Shown here piece after piece: positions 46,734-58,689 of a DNA stretch of 64,000 nt (within the stretch, counting starts at the first letter, position 1; every line of letters begins with the position of its first letter). The stretch is from NCBI GenBank assembly GCA_001465935.1, contig LNKV01000036.1, positions 496,001 through 560,000 of the forward strand. The letters are read 5' to 3'. The stretch is from Clarireedia homoeocarpa (lineage: Eukaryota > Ascomycota > Leotiomycetes > Helotiales > Rutstroemiaceae). A program made the position numbers and the translations under genes. The notes beneath the pieces are model-generated. The model searched no databases, had not been told where the DNA came from, and saw only the letters and a list, made by a program, of their open reading frames with translations.

Positions 46734-49700
46734 ATGGCAGCACCTTACTGGGGGCAGTTGCCTCCTCCCAATGTCACCAGGCAAAATTCTATTGCAAATG
46801 GAGGTGCGAATGCGAGAAGAGACAGCTTGTCGATCGACACGAAGAAGGAGCGACTTTCTTCTCAAGATCCTAAACGAAATCGAGAATCAACCCAAACGGA
46901 AGCCCCAACAATTTCCACGCAAAGTCCATTTGTCTCCCCAGTCGCTTCAACATTTAGAGGGGATGGACTAGCTCCTCGACCACCCTCATTTCAATACGAT
47001 CCAGCTGGCACAACCTATAACAGTGATTATCTGGAGAAGAGAAGGCGCAGAGGCGAGAGCCGCAATAAGGACAATCTCAGCTCAAGCAACTCTCCTGCCT
47101 CTCCGCCGAATGCGGCAGACGCCCGAAGACCACCTCCACCAGCTAGTTATAAGGGACCTTTTGCAAGTGGAGCTTTGATTGGAGATCAAGTTCCATCGAG
47201 GATAAGGTCGACACGCAGATCAGAAGTTCCATCCAGTCCCACGGAAGCAACTGATGAGGAAAGCAATTGGGAAGTGCTTGGCACATCATCTCCGTTGAGT
47301 GAAAGAGATTCATATCGAAGAGGAACAACTAGCAGAAGCAACGGGAGAGCTGCGGCAAGGAACAGTGAAGCCTCGGGAAGCAGGGAACAGCCTAGACGCC
47401 GCGACACGTCCGATTCACATGCTAGGAAAATTTCGATATCCGATGCAGTGAATGTTAAAAGACGCAAAGAGTGGGCACCAGATAGATCTCCGCTTCAACG
47501 GCTAGAATCAACGCTCGACAGTATCACAAAGGAAGAAAAGCGAGCACGTGTGGAGGAAGCTGAACAGCTGATAAGAGAAGGAAAGTATCGTGGTGGAAGG
47601 CCTAGTGAACAACCTACCACCCAGAACTCTGTGCGTTTTAGGAACCGTCCAGTTGCCAAGGCACCCGAAGGCGGTTTGCAATCTCAGCCAAAGACTGCGG
47701 AAGGGTCAGGTGTTGTAACAACTTCAAATTCAAGGTCGAGGGAAGGTTTGCAGCGAAGTCCTATTGTGCCGGAAAGAAGACCAATTTCGAACGCCTCGCC
47801 AAAAATTGGTGTCTCTCCAGTTCAGTCGCTTGAAAATAGGGTCAGTTTTGCTCATGGAAGTGAGAATAGTGTCGCTCATCAGCGTACACAAAGTGTGAAA
47901 CAAAAATCCGTTACTCCAGTAGCTGTTGGGGCTGCTTCTACCGTGGAAGCATCTAGACTACTGTATCGGAGCGCAAGCAACAAGCTCCGAAAGGATCCAC
48001 CTTCAGATCATTGGAGCAGACAAAGTGACAAGCAATATCAGGATACTTTGCCCAGAAGAGCGTCGTCCAGTGATCAACGCGAGTTTATCAAACCAGTCTA
48101 TAGACGGGCAACCGAGCCATTAAATTCTAGGGGGTATTCCGCACGTGCGGCTGGAATACGCGGTGATTCCACATCCAGCTCAGACGAGGACATGAGAGGG
48201 CTCCCTGTTCGACGTGGATCTAGGCGAAAGATGGAGCAGCTGACTGGGGAAAGCCAACCATCGTTCAACGATAACCATGACAGGAAAATAAGTTCAGTCT
48301 CATCAAAAGATCGAGTCGGTCAAGCAGTTGCTGGGGACGCTTCAGGTCATGAAAGCAGTCAACACCATCTATCCGACATGCTTCATCGACAACATGATTA
48401 CAAGCCCGGAGCTGGATTGTATGCTCCATCTCAGCGGCTTAACGAATGGAAGAAAGGGGGGGTAGCTCTACTAGCAGGACAATTACTCGATCTCGAAGAT
48501 GGAGGAAGCGAAACCGAAAAGGATAAAAGTCGGTGGGAACCTGGATCTCTAGGAAGGAAGCGCTCTGTAAAACAAAGGAAGGCTGAAGCCTACGATGGTG
48601 AATACGATGACGAAAATGGTATAGTACCTCTAGCCTTTAATTCCATGGAAGATTGTGGCGGATGCATTGCCGAGCAGCGTTTGAAGGATCATAAGACTCG
48701 CACTGGATTTGATCGGTTACGGCCAAAATTCAAATCTGGATATGCAAGCAAACTGGACGCTGCAAGACAATCATCTAACAGGCATACTTCTGATGGCCCC
48801 CCTGTAGTTCATCAAGATCATTCACTAACGTGTGCAATGCGGTTCATCCGCATTCGTCCTGAAATAGCTCCTACAAGATTTAAACCACCTCTTCTACTGA
48901 AATGCGGGCCTCTCCTGCGCTACTATGGATTGCGCACAGAGAAAACATCACATCGATCTATTGCTCGTGGTCCTCTCCCGGAACGTGAGATATGGAGAGG
49001 AAGCGTCATGATTGTCACTCAGGACTCACACTCCTCTTATGAGTTAGCTCCAACGCTCAGACTATTCCTCCAACCCATTGACTTGATGGCCCCACCACCA
49101 GCACAAGTCGATGGAGAAGAGCTTGCCCCTGAATATATTGACCCAATTGCAGGACTTCCAAAGATTGGCCGAGATGGTAGAACCCTTTATACTCGACCAG
49201 TCGAACATCTAGATGAGGAACAAGACCTCTCACACATTGAGACTGACGATGGTCTATTTGAATCAAGGAGAAGCAACTTTGATGGTTCTGCTGACAAGAA
49301 GCGTAAGAAAACTCCATATGACGGCGAGAAAGCCGGAAAATATAAAGAAGTGCGAGGTTTCCGTTTACACGCCGACCGTGGGGTAACTTTCTGGAGGTTC
49401 AACATTGAAGTAGAGCTGCGGAGCAAACAGCAACGCATCGCGTATCGCATAAATCGTGGACCAGCGACAGGGTTTTGGGTTCCAGCACGGGGACAATCGA
49501 TGAACATAATGTTCTACAGTTGCAACGGCTTCTCTATGGATGTCCACCCGAAAGACTTCAACGGGCCGGATCCTATGTGGAGAGATGTTCTAAATACCCA
49601 TCAAACGCAGCCATTCCACGTCATGCTCGGAGGTGGTGACCAGATCTACAACGACCATATCATGAAACGAACAACTCATTTCAAAGAATGGCTTGACATC

Positions 49701-51718
49701 AAGAATCCACTTCACAAGGAAAGTCTGCCCATGACTCCAGAGATGCAGGATGAAATGGAAAGGTTTTATCTTGATAGCTACTGCATGTGGTTCTCGCAAG
49801 GCTTTTTCGGCGTTGCCAATTCACAGATCCCTATGGTCAATATTTTCGATGACCACGATATCATTGATGGATTTGGCTCTTATCCAGATACTTATATGAG
49901 CTGTCCAGTCATGTCTGGCTTAGGGGCCATGGCGTTTAAATACTACATGTTGTTCCAGCAACAGACTAGCATCGATGAGGGCGAAGAGACGGAGTCTAGT
50001 TGGATTCTCGGAGCACAGCCCGGACCTTATATTCCAGAATTGAGTCGAAGTATTTTCACTTCTCTCGGTGGTGGTATTGTATTTCTCGGGCTCGACTGTC
50101 GCACGGAGCGTATGAATGATGAGATAATTACTGCTGAGACATATCACAAAATATTTGACCGACTCGAACGGGATATTATCAAAGGAAAGACTAAACATCT
50201 CATTGTACTCCTAGGTGTGCCGATTGCTTATCCTAGACTGGTTTGGTTGGAAACACTGTAAGTATTGATATTTAGGTTTCTTGATGTGTCCACTAACAAG
50301 CTGTTAGCCTCACCTCAAAAGCCATGGCACCCATCAAAGCAATGGGCAGAGTTGGTTTATTAGGCAAAGGTGTGATGAATCATTTCGATGGTGGTGTCGA
50401 AATCCTAGATGATCTCGATGACCATTGGACAGCCGCCCATCATAAAGACGAGCGAAATTGGTTGATCAAGGAATTTCAGGATCTGGCAGCTGAGAAGTCC
50501 GTCCGAATCACTTTCTTAGGGTATGTACTCTGATATGATGTACTCTAACATGAAGGTTGAACGCAAAATGCTGATTTATATAGTGGCGACGTCCATCTTG
50601 GTGCAATCGGACAATTCTACTCGAACCCCAAACTCAGGATCCCCAAGGATAAGGACTTCCGTTACATGCCCAATATTATATCTTCAGCTATCGCTAATGC
50701 ACCACCGCCTGACATGCTGGCGGACATTCTCAACAAACGTAACAAAGTACACCATCTAGATGCAGAGACTGATGAGGATATGATCCCCATTTTCACCCAC
50801 GACGTCGATGGGAAACCCAGAAATAACAAGCGTCTACTAAATCGCAGAAATTGGTGCTCAATCCGGGAGTACAATCCTGCTATGACCAGACCTACGTCAC
50901 CTGCAACTGCATCACATGATGGGAGTGTAGACCCTTCACCCAGACGTGGTCTGCTCCGTCGTTTCTCAAGCAAAGGTCCTAGCTATCGCTCTGATGCGCC
51001 CCCACTATCTAGTGCCTCGTTCTTCCAGAGGCGACCATCACTATCTCGTCGAAGCTCAGTCGACTCCGGTCGCCCAAGTAGTCTCACAAGAACTCTTTCT
51101 CTAACACGAAGAGATTTCTCTGGCCTTTTCAGACGGAACAGTAAACGCAGACCAGACGACGGCGGAATCAATGGCTATGGTGCTGACAGCGACGACGACC
51201 TCTCCTACAACGCGACTCTCGACGGTCCTACAACCGCTCCGGTAACCATGCGCGGCGGCGCCGGGGACGAAAACGCCGAATACTACGCCTTCCAAAATCA
51301 ACCACCGCGTGCGGTCGACTCCACGCCTAAAAATGCATCAACTTCAATCGCAGGCGCTCAACCACAATCGCAACCCTTTCCTCGAAATCAATTTCATCGC
51401 ACGCCGACGGGATTCTCGGAAAAACAATTGAGGAAGGGGAATGTGCAGCAGGTTAATTTGGAGAGTGGATTGGACATTTGTCTAAATTTCGAGGTCAATC
51501 AGAGGGATCCGGCGGGGATTACGGTGCCATATCGGTTGTTGGTACCGGCGCTTTGGTATGAGGATTCCATGGGGGAGGAGGTGGCGAGGAAGAAGAGGGA
51601 GTATGATTTGTTGGTTTGGTTGAGGAGTAGGAAGAGGGGTAGTGTGAAAGGGAAGGGGAAGATGGTGGGGGAGAGTAGGGAGAGAGTTGGGGGGGAGGGG
51701 AGTGCAGAGGAGTTGTGA
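46734..51718 (+). CDS. PhoD-like phosphatase with long disordered N-terminus
   Basis: Exons 46734..50257, 50308..50520 and 50584..51718 give 1623 aa. The first ~700 residues are polar, Ser/Arg-rich and probably disordered. A folded part begins near residue 690. The metallophosphatase core has MLGGGDQIYND (about residue 965), IFDDHDIIDGFGSYPDTYM (about 1039) and FLGGDVHLGAIGQF joined across the 63-nt intron (about 1246), the metal-ligand blocks of PhoD-like enzymes. Between them lie IPELSRSIFTSLGGGIVFLG and LDCRTERMNDE. A basic Ser-rich linker and a C-terminal strand-rich piece follow. No signal peptide or clear membrane span is seen. The substrate is unknown; bacterial PhoD enzymes are phosphodi-/monoesterases, and this long fungal subgroup may act at membranes. 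Confidence 0.92.
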
Positions 51719-52320
51719 GTGGTAGAGTGGGGTGGGGAAGGAGTAGGTGGGGTGGGATAAAGTTGTGATAATGGTATGGAGGGTTTTATGAGGAGCTGTG
51801 CGAGTAATTGAGCGGAAGTAAAAAGTATAAATACCCCGTTTTTGGTAATCATGTTAATGGCTTTTGGGAGCATGGAGGCAAGGAGCAAAGGAAGAAAGAA
51901 AGACTGGAGATTATGTTGATGTATTGTATTTTATTGTATTGTATTGTATGTTATTCTGTTATTGTTCGGTATTTATTAATATTGGAATCGTTAAGGGAGG
52001 CGGGAGGAGGTAGAGGGATGGAAGTGGGTGAAAAGAGAGGAAAGGAAAAAGCAGATGGAATGGGGAATGAGAGTGAGAGTGAGAGAGGAGGGGGAGGGGG
52101 AGGGGGAGGGGGTTTGATGAATAATTGATATGATATGGTATTGGACGTTGAGACTTTTTCCTTCTTTGTTTCTTAGTTCGTTCATTTGTATTGAGGACGT
52201 GTGAATGTGAGTGAGTGCTAGGCTGATGACTAGGCTGTTTATTATATATAATTTACGAGTACAAGTAGTATATCGATATTTGGTCAGCAAGTGCTTTTCT
52301 AGTCTATCTATGAGTATATT

Positions 52321-52350
52321 TTCTTTCTTTCTTTCTTTCTTTCTTTCTTT
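52321..52350 (+). repeat. (TTTC)n microsatellite
   Basis: About seven TTTC units in the spacer downstream of the PhoD-like gene. Confidence 0.85.
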
Positions 52351-53713
52351 GTCATTTCACATACATTGTTTCGTTTTACTACATGTTTCTTCTCTCGAAG
52401 TAGTTTTTCTACTGTGGTGCATACATAGTATGTTATGGTTGGCTTTCCCCCCTGAAGAATAGGAGGGAGAAGGATGAGGAAGGAGAACAGGGAAACTTCA
52501 CATGAAATGATGAGACGAAACGAAACGAAGCGAAACGAAACGAAACGAAATGAATTAAGATGATGTCAGGTGCGGCGGCTCTTGCTACTCTACTGTACAC
52601 GAAGGGATCGGAACAAAAGAAATAAAGTCGCCGTCGGATCCCCGCGTTGCGTTGTGGGCAAATTAAGGGCGCAAGTTGGGTTTCTTTTCTTGCTGTCTTT
52701 TTACGCTTTTATTTATGCTTGTGCCAAGGGAGGGGGGGATGGGTGTGTTGGTATTTGGAAGAATATTCGTTCGCATGTACCTGTAGCTTGGAATAGGAAG
52801 GACGGTCCTTTCGCTTGCTTACTGTAGCAGCGTGGGAATGCGGGGTTGCATTTGGTGTAATATCGCGCGAGAAGAGGAATGTGGGATGCTCGGCTGTATT
52901 TGTTGTACGTTAAGGGGGGTGGCGGTGCGGTGCGGTTGGTGGTTTCAGGTTGGAGATGACGTGGTTTGGTAGCTGGATTGAGGATGCAAATTCGAGGCGT
53001 ATATGGGTGAATGAGATTAGATGAGATAAGGATGAGGATGGAGTAGATGGTGTGGTGAGGTTTTTGAGCTCAGCTGCGAGGCATCTGGGGTTTTGTGGCG
53101 CGGTACTGAAACTGTTGCGGCGAGAATTTGTTTGGTGGTGGTAGCATTTTTTTTTTTTTTTTACAATGACTTCTATGAGGTTTTTGGGAGAGGAGTTTTT
53201 TTTTCCACCTGCGAAGTTCTTGAAGACCTTCGGTAGTCGACGAAGAGTTGATGACTTTAAGTACATGAAAATACCACAAATATTGTATGAGTCTTACTGC
53301 TTCCCAACTCTAATATGCCGAAGAAACATTTAGTCAATGTGTTTAGAATCCTTAAACGTCATACACATATCGCATATCGAAGGATCACGTGTGGGATCAC
53401 AAGGTCGTGGTTTTGATTCCAGTTTCAAGTGCATTGAATTGACAAGAAACAATTTGTCATTTTGGGAATCCTTTCTTCCAAATAAGATCACATTGTTTAA
53501 TCTCTGCCCTCACCGGAGCATCTATTCTGCTGCTTTGAATGGCGTAACGTTCCATGCGCATGGCATTGTAATGTGCCTTTCTTCACAACAGGAACATTCT
53601 TGATGGTCAATCTGGAGGATGATGATTCTATTTTCATGAACATACATGCATACATGCATGCATTTGCTCAACCAAGATGAGAAATCTCATGTCAAGATCA
53701 ATCTCCCGATGTG

Positions 53714-53903
53714 TATATAGATGAGTACTTGCATCTTGCAAGATGAACTCTCCTCATCACAATCAATCAGTTTCTTCAGTCTCTCTCTTCTTCACATTCC
53801 TTCAGATACAATTTCCATTGCATTCTCACACTCCTTTACAAGCCCATTCTCTTCTATTCTATCCAACCGACCATCTTTGCATTTCCCCCATCCAACCATC
53901 AAC
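53714..53903 (+). promoter_or_regulatory. TATA box and CT-rich leader of the secreted protein gene
   Basis: TATATAG at 53714-53720 lies about 185 bp before the ATG and is followed by a pyrimidine-rich stretch (ctctctcttcttcac, about 53781-53796), the usual arrangement for strongly expressed ascomycete genes. The leader frame is open but I see no reason to start upstream of 53904. Confidence 0.4.
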
Positions 53904-54817
53904 ATGTTCTCCCAGTCTCTCACCTACCTCCTCGCGTTAGCGTCTCTCACCTACGCCATGCCTACCCCTGAACTTGAGGCGCGCGCAGTCGCCTACAAGA
54001 TGTTTACCGGTGACGGAACGAACTGGCCTGCTCAGACTTCTTGGGCTAGCTTTGATACTATGTTAGTAACCCTTTCTTCGCTTGATTTTATTAGGTGCAT
54101 GTGATGCTAATGTATACCAGATGGGCAAACAACCAAGCTATTCTGAAATCTTCTTGCACACAGTTCAAGCAACCCAATAACAGCCCAACTGAGATTGCGA
54201 ATCTTCTCTCTTCTATCAAGAGGTTCGTAGTGTCTCTTTTCTTCCTACCTTCTCACCACCCAACAAGAATTCCTCATCTCCACTTACCATCCCCCCCCCC
54301 CCCTTCTTCTTCTCTCCCTTAAACTCCCCAAAACTAACTTCTCCTCCCCTCCCCCAGCGTCTCCGCTTCCACCGGCGTCGACGCCCGCTTCATCCTCGCC
54401 ATCACCATGCAAGAATCCGGCGGCTGCGTCCGCGCCCCCATCTCCAACGGAGGCGTCGTCAACCCCGGTCTCATGCAAGACCACGCCGGCACACACAACT
54501 GCAACACCAACCACGTTGGACTTTCCGACGGCAGCGCGCAAAACCCCTGTCCAGCTGCGCAAATCACCGGCATGATCAACGACGGCACAGCCGGCACGGC
54601 CGCCGGCGATGGACTGAAGCAGTGCTTGGCGCAGAGCGGCGTCACGGGCGCTAGGGCCAGCTATATTGCCGCCAGAATCTATAACACGGGTAGTTATGCG
54701 GCGGGATCGGATCTTGGGAAGCCAAAGTACGGTACCAGTTGTTATTCGAGTGATGTCGCGAACAGGCTTTTGGGATGGGCGGGTGCGAGCACGCCTTGTA
54801 CGCTACCAAACCCGTAG
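53904..54817 (+). CDS. Secreted lysozyme-like (SLT-like fold) protein
   Basis: Exons 53904..54061, 54121..54222 and 54358..54817 give 239 aa. A signal peptide (MFSQSLTYLLALASLTYA) precedes a short propeptide-like PTPELEARA. The mature part has SFDTIWANNQAILKSSCTQF, then GVDARFILAITMQESGGCVR, which resembles the catalytic-Glu helix of transglycosylase SLT/goose-type lysozyme folds. NPGLMQDHAGTHNC, AAGDGLKQCLAQ and YIAARIYNTGSYAAGSDL follow, in line with the Gly/Tyr elements of that fold. Six or more Cys suggest disulfides. Intron 2 (135 nt) contains a C run and CCCCCAG acceptor. The role could be cell-wall or bacterial peptidoglycan cleavage; activity is inferred. Strong third-position C/G bias suggests high expression. 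Confidence 0.85.
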
Positions 54818-55929
54818 ATGTTGTGTTTGATGTGCGGAGGCTTGCTTGGCTGGCTGGTTGGTTCGATGGAAGATTGGTTAAAGGGTGTTGGTCCTGATGC
54901 CGATAGTTCGGTTGATGGCCATTTCCCCTTTATTTTTTATTTTTTATTTTTTTTTTTCTGTTCTCACGTTTTTGATCATGTTTTTGAAATTTTGTATCTG
55001 CTTTTGAGGCTTGATTCTGTTTTGATTGCTAAGATCCTTTTTCTTGTCTTTTTTTTTTTTTTTTTTCTCATTCTAGACCAATTTCTCATTGGGATCTGAA
55101 AATCGAGAGGGAACATTGCATACCTGGAAGCTGCATATCTATATGCCAGAGGCGGAAAACTGCTTTAATTTTGTTTAGAATTTTGTGTATACTATTTTAG
55201 CATAACCTAGATTGGTTTTCTATACTTGGTGCTGAACTGTGATCATTTGTGGGAATTTATCTTCCTTTTCGTTGAAACCACAACGGTATTTAAGAAACAG
55301 CAGCAGTAGCAACTGCATTGCGACCGGAAACTGCTGCTAGCTACATAGTATTATCCACTGCGGCATATTTACCTGCATCAAGTGATCTAGAAGTGAAGAG
55401 ATTGCGGAAATGGAAATTCCGATGTGCTCGAGGAAGCACAATGTGACTTAATTCCACACGGACAGATGAAAATTCAGCACGAGAGTATCAAACGCGACTT
55501 GATACGAAAATTATTCGTTTGCAGACCTCTTACTGTAGGGATACTTTGAAAAAGAAAGGCTCGGCATGAGGAACAATTAGCGCTTTTGAAATACCTATCT
55601 ATAAGTGCTTGATGGTACTGGCAAGAGATATCAGATCCGCATACCCATTTATACTTAAAAATATTTGCTCCCATGATCAGTCGATAAACGAAACCCAAGA
55701 AATATTTGACTCCGTCCCCTGGGTTTGAGGAACCCATGTTTTGTGAAAGAGGAGCACTGTCGTACGCAAGCTGGAAAATAAAAAAGAAAAGAAATTAGAA
55801 AGCAAGGAGCTGTTGGGCTGCAGCAGTCAAATTATATCCACCCCCGAGAGTATGACTATGTTGTTGTCAGACTCATTGCTCGTTTCATCTAGCAAGTGAC
55901 AAACAGTTCTGGTGACAAACAAACCTATG
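54818..55929. other. Intergenic, T-rich 3' flank
   Basis: T-rich runs at 54930-54958 and 55050-55067 are probably the 3' untranslated region of the secreted-protein gene. No gene seen in the remainder. Confidence 0.55.
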
Positions 55930-57535
55930 TCAAGATCTTGCCCATCCTTCCTGTTCAAAGTATTCCCGGGAGATCCTCTCCATAGTATCCTCAGAGCAAT
56001 GACTCAAAGCATCTCCAACATCTATATCGCCAGATTTATCCTTAGTAGTACTCTCGACATCTCCAGAGACATCGATCGTTGGTTGCCCAGAAGAAGTGCT
56101 AGCATCAAGACTGTTGTCGAAAAGGACTCCTTCTGTGATAGGCTTAGTAGTATGAATCACATGCCCACAGCATGTGCAGCCATCGCCATGACCACAGCAG
56201 TGACAAGATTGAGTTGAAGTAGAAGAACAACCGAGCAATCTTGCGTTCTCGTGCTCATCAAACGCCTTTTGACCAACCACTGTCGCCCATTCCTCAGGAG
56301 GAGCATTATTCTCTTTTGCCCACTGCTGCACCGAATCCCACGTGAACGTCTGAACGATTTCCGACGGAGGAATCACAAACGGACACAAATACTCATGCTC
56401 AAAAAACGAATTCTTGTAGTCCCTGATATTGCCATACGGCGTCTTAACATGGTAATGGTCGAGCTCCTTTGTCATTCTCAGAACTGGCATCTTAGCCGCA
56501 ACTCTAGCACGGGCATTGATGAGGGTAAGTTTGATGTTGGTAGGCTGTCCAACATTCTTTTTCTGTCGGATTTCTAGTTGCGGGACGCGGTGATGCACGA
56601 TCTCTGCAAACGATGATGTTGTGGAGATATATGGACTAAGTCTCCTGCAGCCCCAGTTGGCATGGTCCCCAATTGAAAACGCACGATCTTCAGCTAGACC
56701 AAGGCAATAATCTGGAGAGCCCGAAAGGAAACCAACTCGGCCGTCGTCGATCTTGCAGGCACTCCGCTTATCCCACACTCGCCAAAGCATACCGGAGTCA
56801 GGGATATCCATTTGAGAAAGCACTCTCCATGGATGTTTATCTTCTTCCGAAAGCTCGTTTGAAGACATATCTTTGACTTCGGTGGCTTCTGAATTTGGCA
56901 ACGCTTTGGTCTTTCGTCTCTTCAGATTTGGTTGTCCTTCGGCCTTTCCATCTTCGCTATCGATCCACCTCAAATGCTTTTTGGATTCCCATGGGCGGTT
57001 GGTTAGGGCCTTACGAAACAACTCCTCGATCTGTACATGATTGGTGGGGTATGGTAATCGGGTCCTGGGCCATTGACGTGTCTTTTTCTTGGTAGCACAG
57101 TGATACTTGTGCTGAAGCAGGCCAGCCACAAAAAGCATTTTTGCTCTTTCTGCCGAAGCGGGTAATCTCTCGATTGCTTGTTCGAGTACCAATGTCAATG
57201 AATTAAAATTTTGCGAGCGCAATGTAGCCTTGAGTGAGCTTAATTCCGGATCAATGCCTGTAGGAGATGCAGCAGGCTTGATATGACAGTCTTCACTTTG
57301 ACTTTCTTCATGCATCTTCGACTTTTCGAGTTCGCCATCATCTAACGCTTCAATGCCAGCGAGGAAAAGAGGCCTATCATAGTTATCTGCAGATGTTACT
57401 AAATCTTTTGTCAGTCCCAGGATCCTCAATACAAGGTATACGGAACCTACCTAGATCTTTATCTAAGTGCATTTCGGTTGAACTATTGACCGCGCTACGC
57501 TGTCGACTAGGTTCATGGAGTGATAGAGATGCCAT
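55930..57535 (-). CDS. Uncharacterised protein with ART-like R/STTS/ExE pattern and Cys-His cluster
   Basis: Exons 57451..57535 and 55930..57398 give 517 aa, starting MASLSLHEPSRQRS. The N-terminal third is helical and charged, with a basic, possibly nuclear-targeting stretch NLKRRKTKA. The middle domain runs from MLWRVWDKRSACK (Arg235) through HANWGCRRLSPYISTTSSF (STTS 287-290) to SFFEHEYLCPFVIPPSEIVQ (Glu362, Glu364). This order and spacing resemble the R-S-ExE set of ADP-ribosyltransferase folds, and the block resembles a fungal domain of unknown function (DUF7587-like, from memory). After it lies a compact cluster CHCCGHGDGCTCCGH (about 427-441), a possible metal site. The C-terminus is acidic. 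Function is unknown; catalysis is only inferred. Confidence 0.8.
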
Positions 57536-58689
57536 CTATAGAAGTAATATCTGGCAGTAAAATAATGCTAGGCGAGGAGATCAAGATGAAAAATTGGTCA
57601 AGCCAAAAATGACAAGAAGGTGAACTGAAGATATATTGGAGAACTTGGGAACCCTGATAGTACAAAGTAGTTGGCGCAAGCAAAACTATGCACTAAAATG
57701 ATTTCTTTCTCCTTTAGAATGATGTATGGTGGATGGCACCTTCTCGTTTGGTTGAGATAGATCGATGATTGCTGTAAGCTGAATTCAGGCTCTGAAGATA
57801 ATACGTTTCTGCTCCTTTAACACCAGCTTTTTGAATCAGCTGCTCAACGATGAAAGCATGCAATGCTCCGTTATTGTTAGAATATGGAGTAGAAGGATGC
57901 TGGAGAAGAAGGATAAGTTAGAAAGAAAGAAAGTAAAGAGTAAGGAAAGCAGATCGGAACTTCAGCGTCGTTCGAGTGAATCAAAGAACTAGATGCAATA
58001 CTTTAATATAATAGCACAATATCATGATCAAAAGGCGGGGAAGCTGAGGCAAAAAGCTGTCAATATACCAACCAGTATGCGCTGTGTAGGGCCAGTCAGT
58101 AAAGTATGGCACTCGGAGTGTCATACATAGCTTGTTCAGTGATTCTGCTACTGATAGAGTGAGTGGACTGACCTCAAGCACTGATCAAGAGGTCCAGGAG
58201 AATAATGCTGACCAGCATGTACAAATACTTGCACATCGCAGCTTAACGAATAACGAACTGAGTTCAAGGCGTTGAGCAAAGGAGAGACTTCTCCAAATTG
58301 AAACCTTTGAGAAAATCCCCATTGCAAAATGCACTACATTTCACGCGGCGACTAGAACTCTCTATTACTGTGACAGCTTTCATAATCACGACTTTCATCC
58401 CAGACATGACAAAGAAAAAGATTCCATCTGGTGCATGAATTCCATCCCCCTGCCAAGCCGCCCAAAGCCGGTTTAGCGTCCCTAAACCAAAATCCACAGC
58501 CGATCTGCGCGCTGACACGGACCCCAAAGTCCCTACGGTGCGAACCTCAAACAGCCAACCATTCATCGCCCAGCACTTTTTTAAAAAAGCTACAAAGTCC
58601 GAAAGACAGCCACGACACGAAACACCCAATACAACGCCATGATTCTACGGTGTACAGCAATCATATAGTATCTCGAATTCTGAAGAAAG
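57536..58689. other. Divergent promoter region, no gene seen
   Basis: Separates the start codons of the R/STTS/ExE gene (minus) and the ZIP transporter (plus). Open frames on both strands around 58264-58680 are unrecognised. Confidence 0.5.

Larger units (their letters stand above)
51719..53903. other. 2.2 kb intergenic with microsatellites
   Basis: Contains TATTG repeats (51924-51948), GAGAGT/GGGGGA blocks (52068-52112), TTTC repeats (52321-52350) and CGAAA repeats (52513-52549). An oligo-T run lies at 53148-53162. No gene supported. The stretch 53385-53425 recalls part of a tRNA but does not fold as one. Confidence 0.55.

Noticed and set aside
53385..53425. tRNA-like stretch (GTGGGATCACAAGGTC followed by GGTTTTGATTCC)
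   Set aside because: The T-arm stem does not pair cleanly and no matching acceptor stem or D arm can be found around it.
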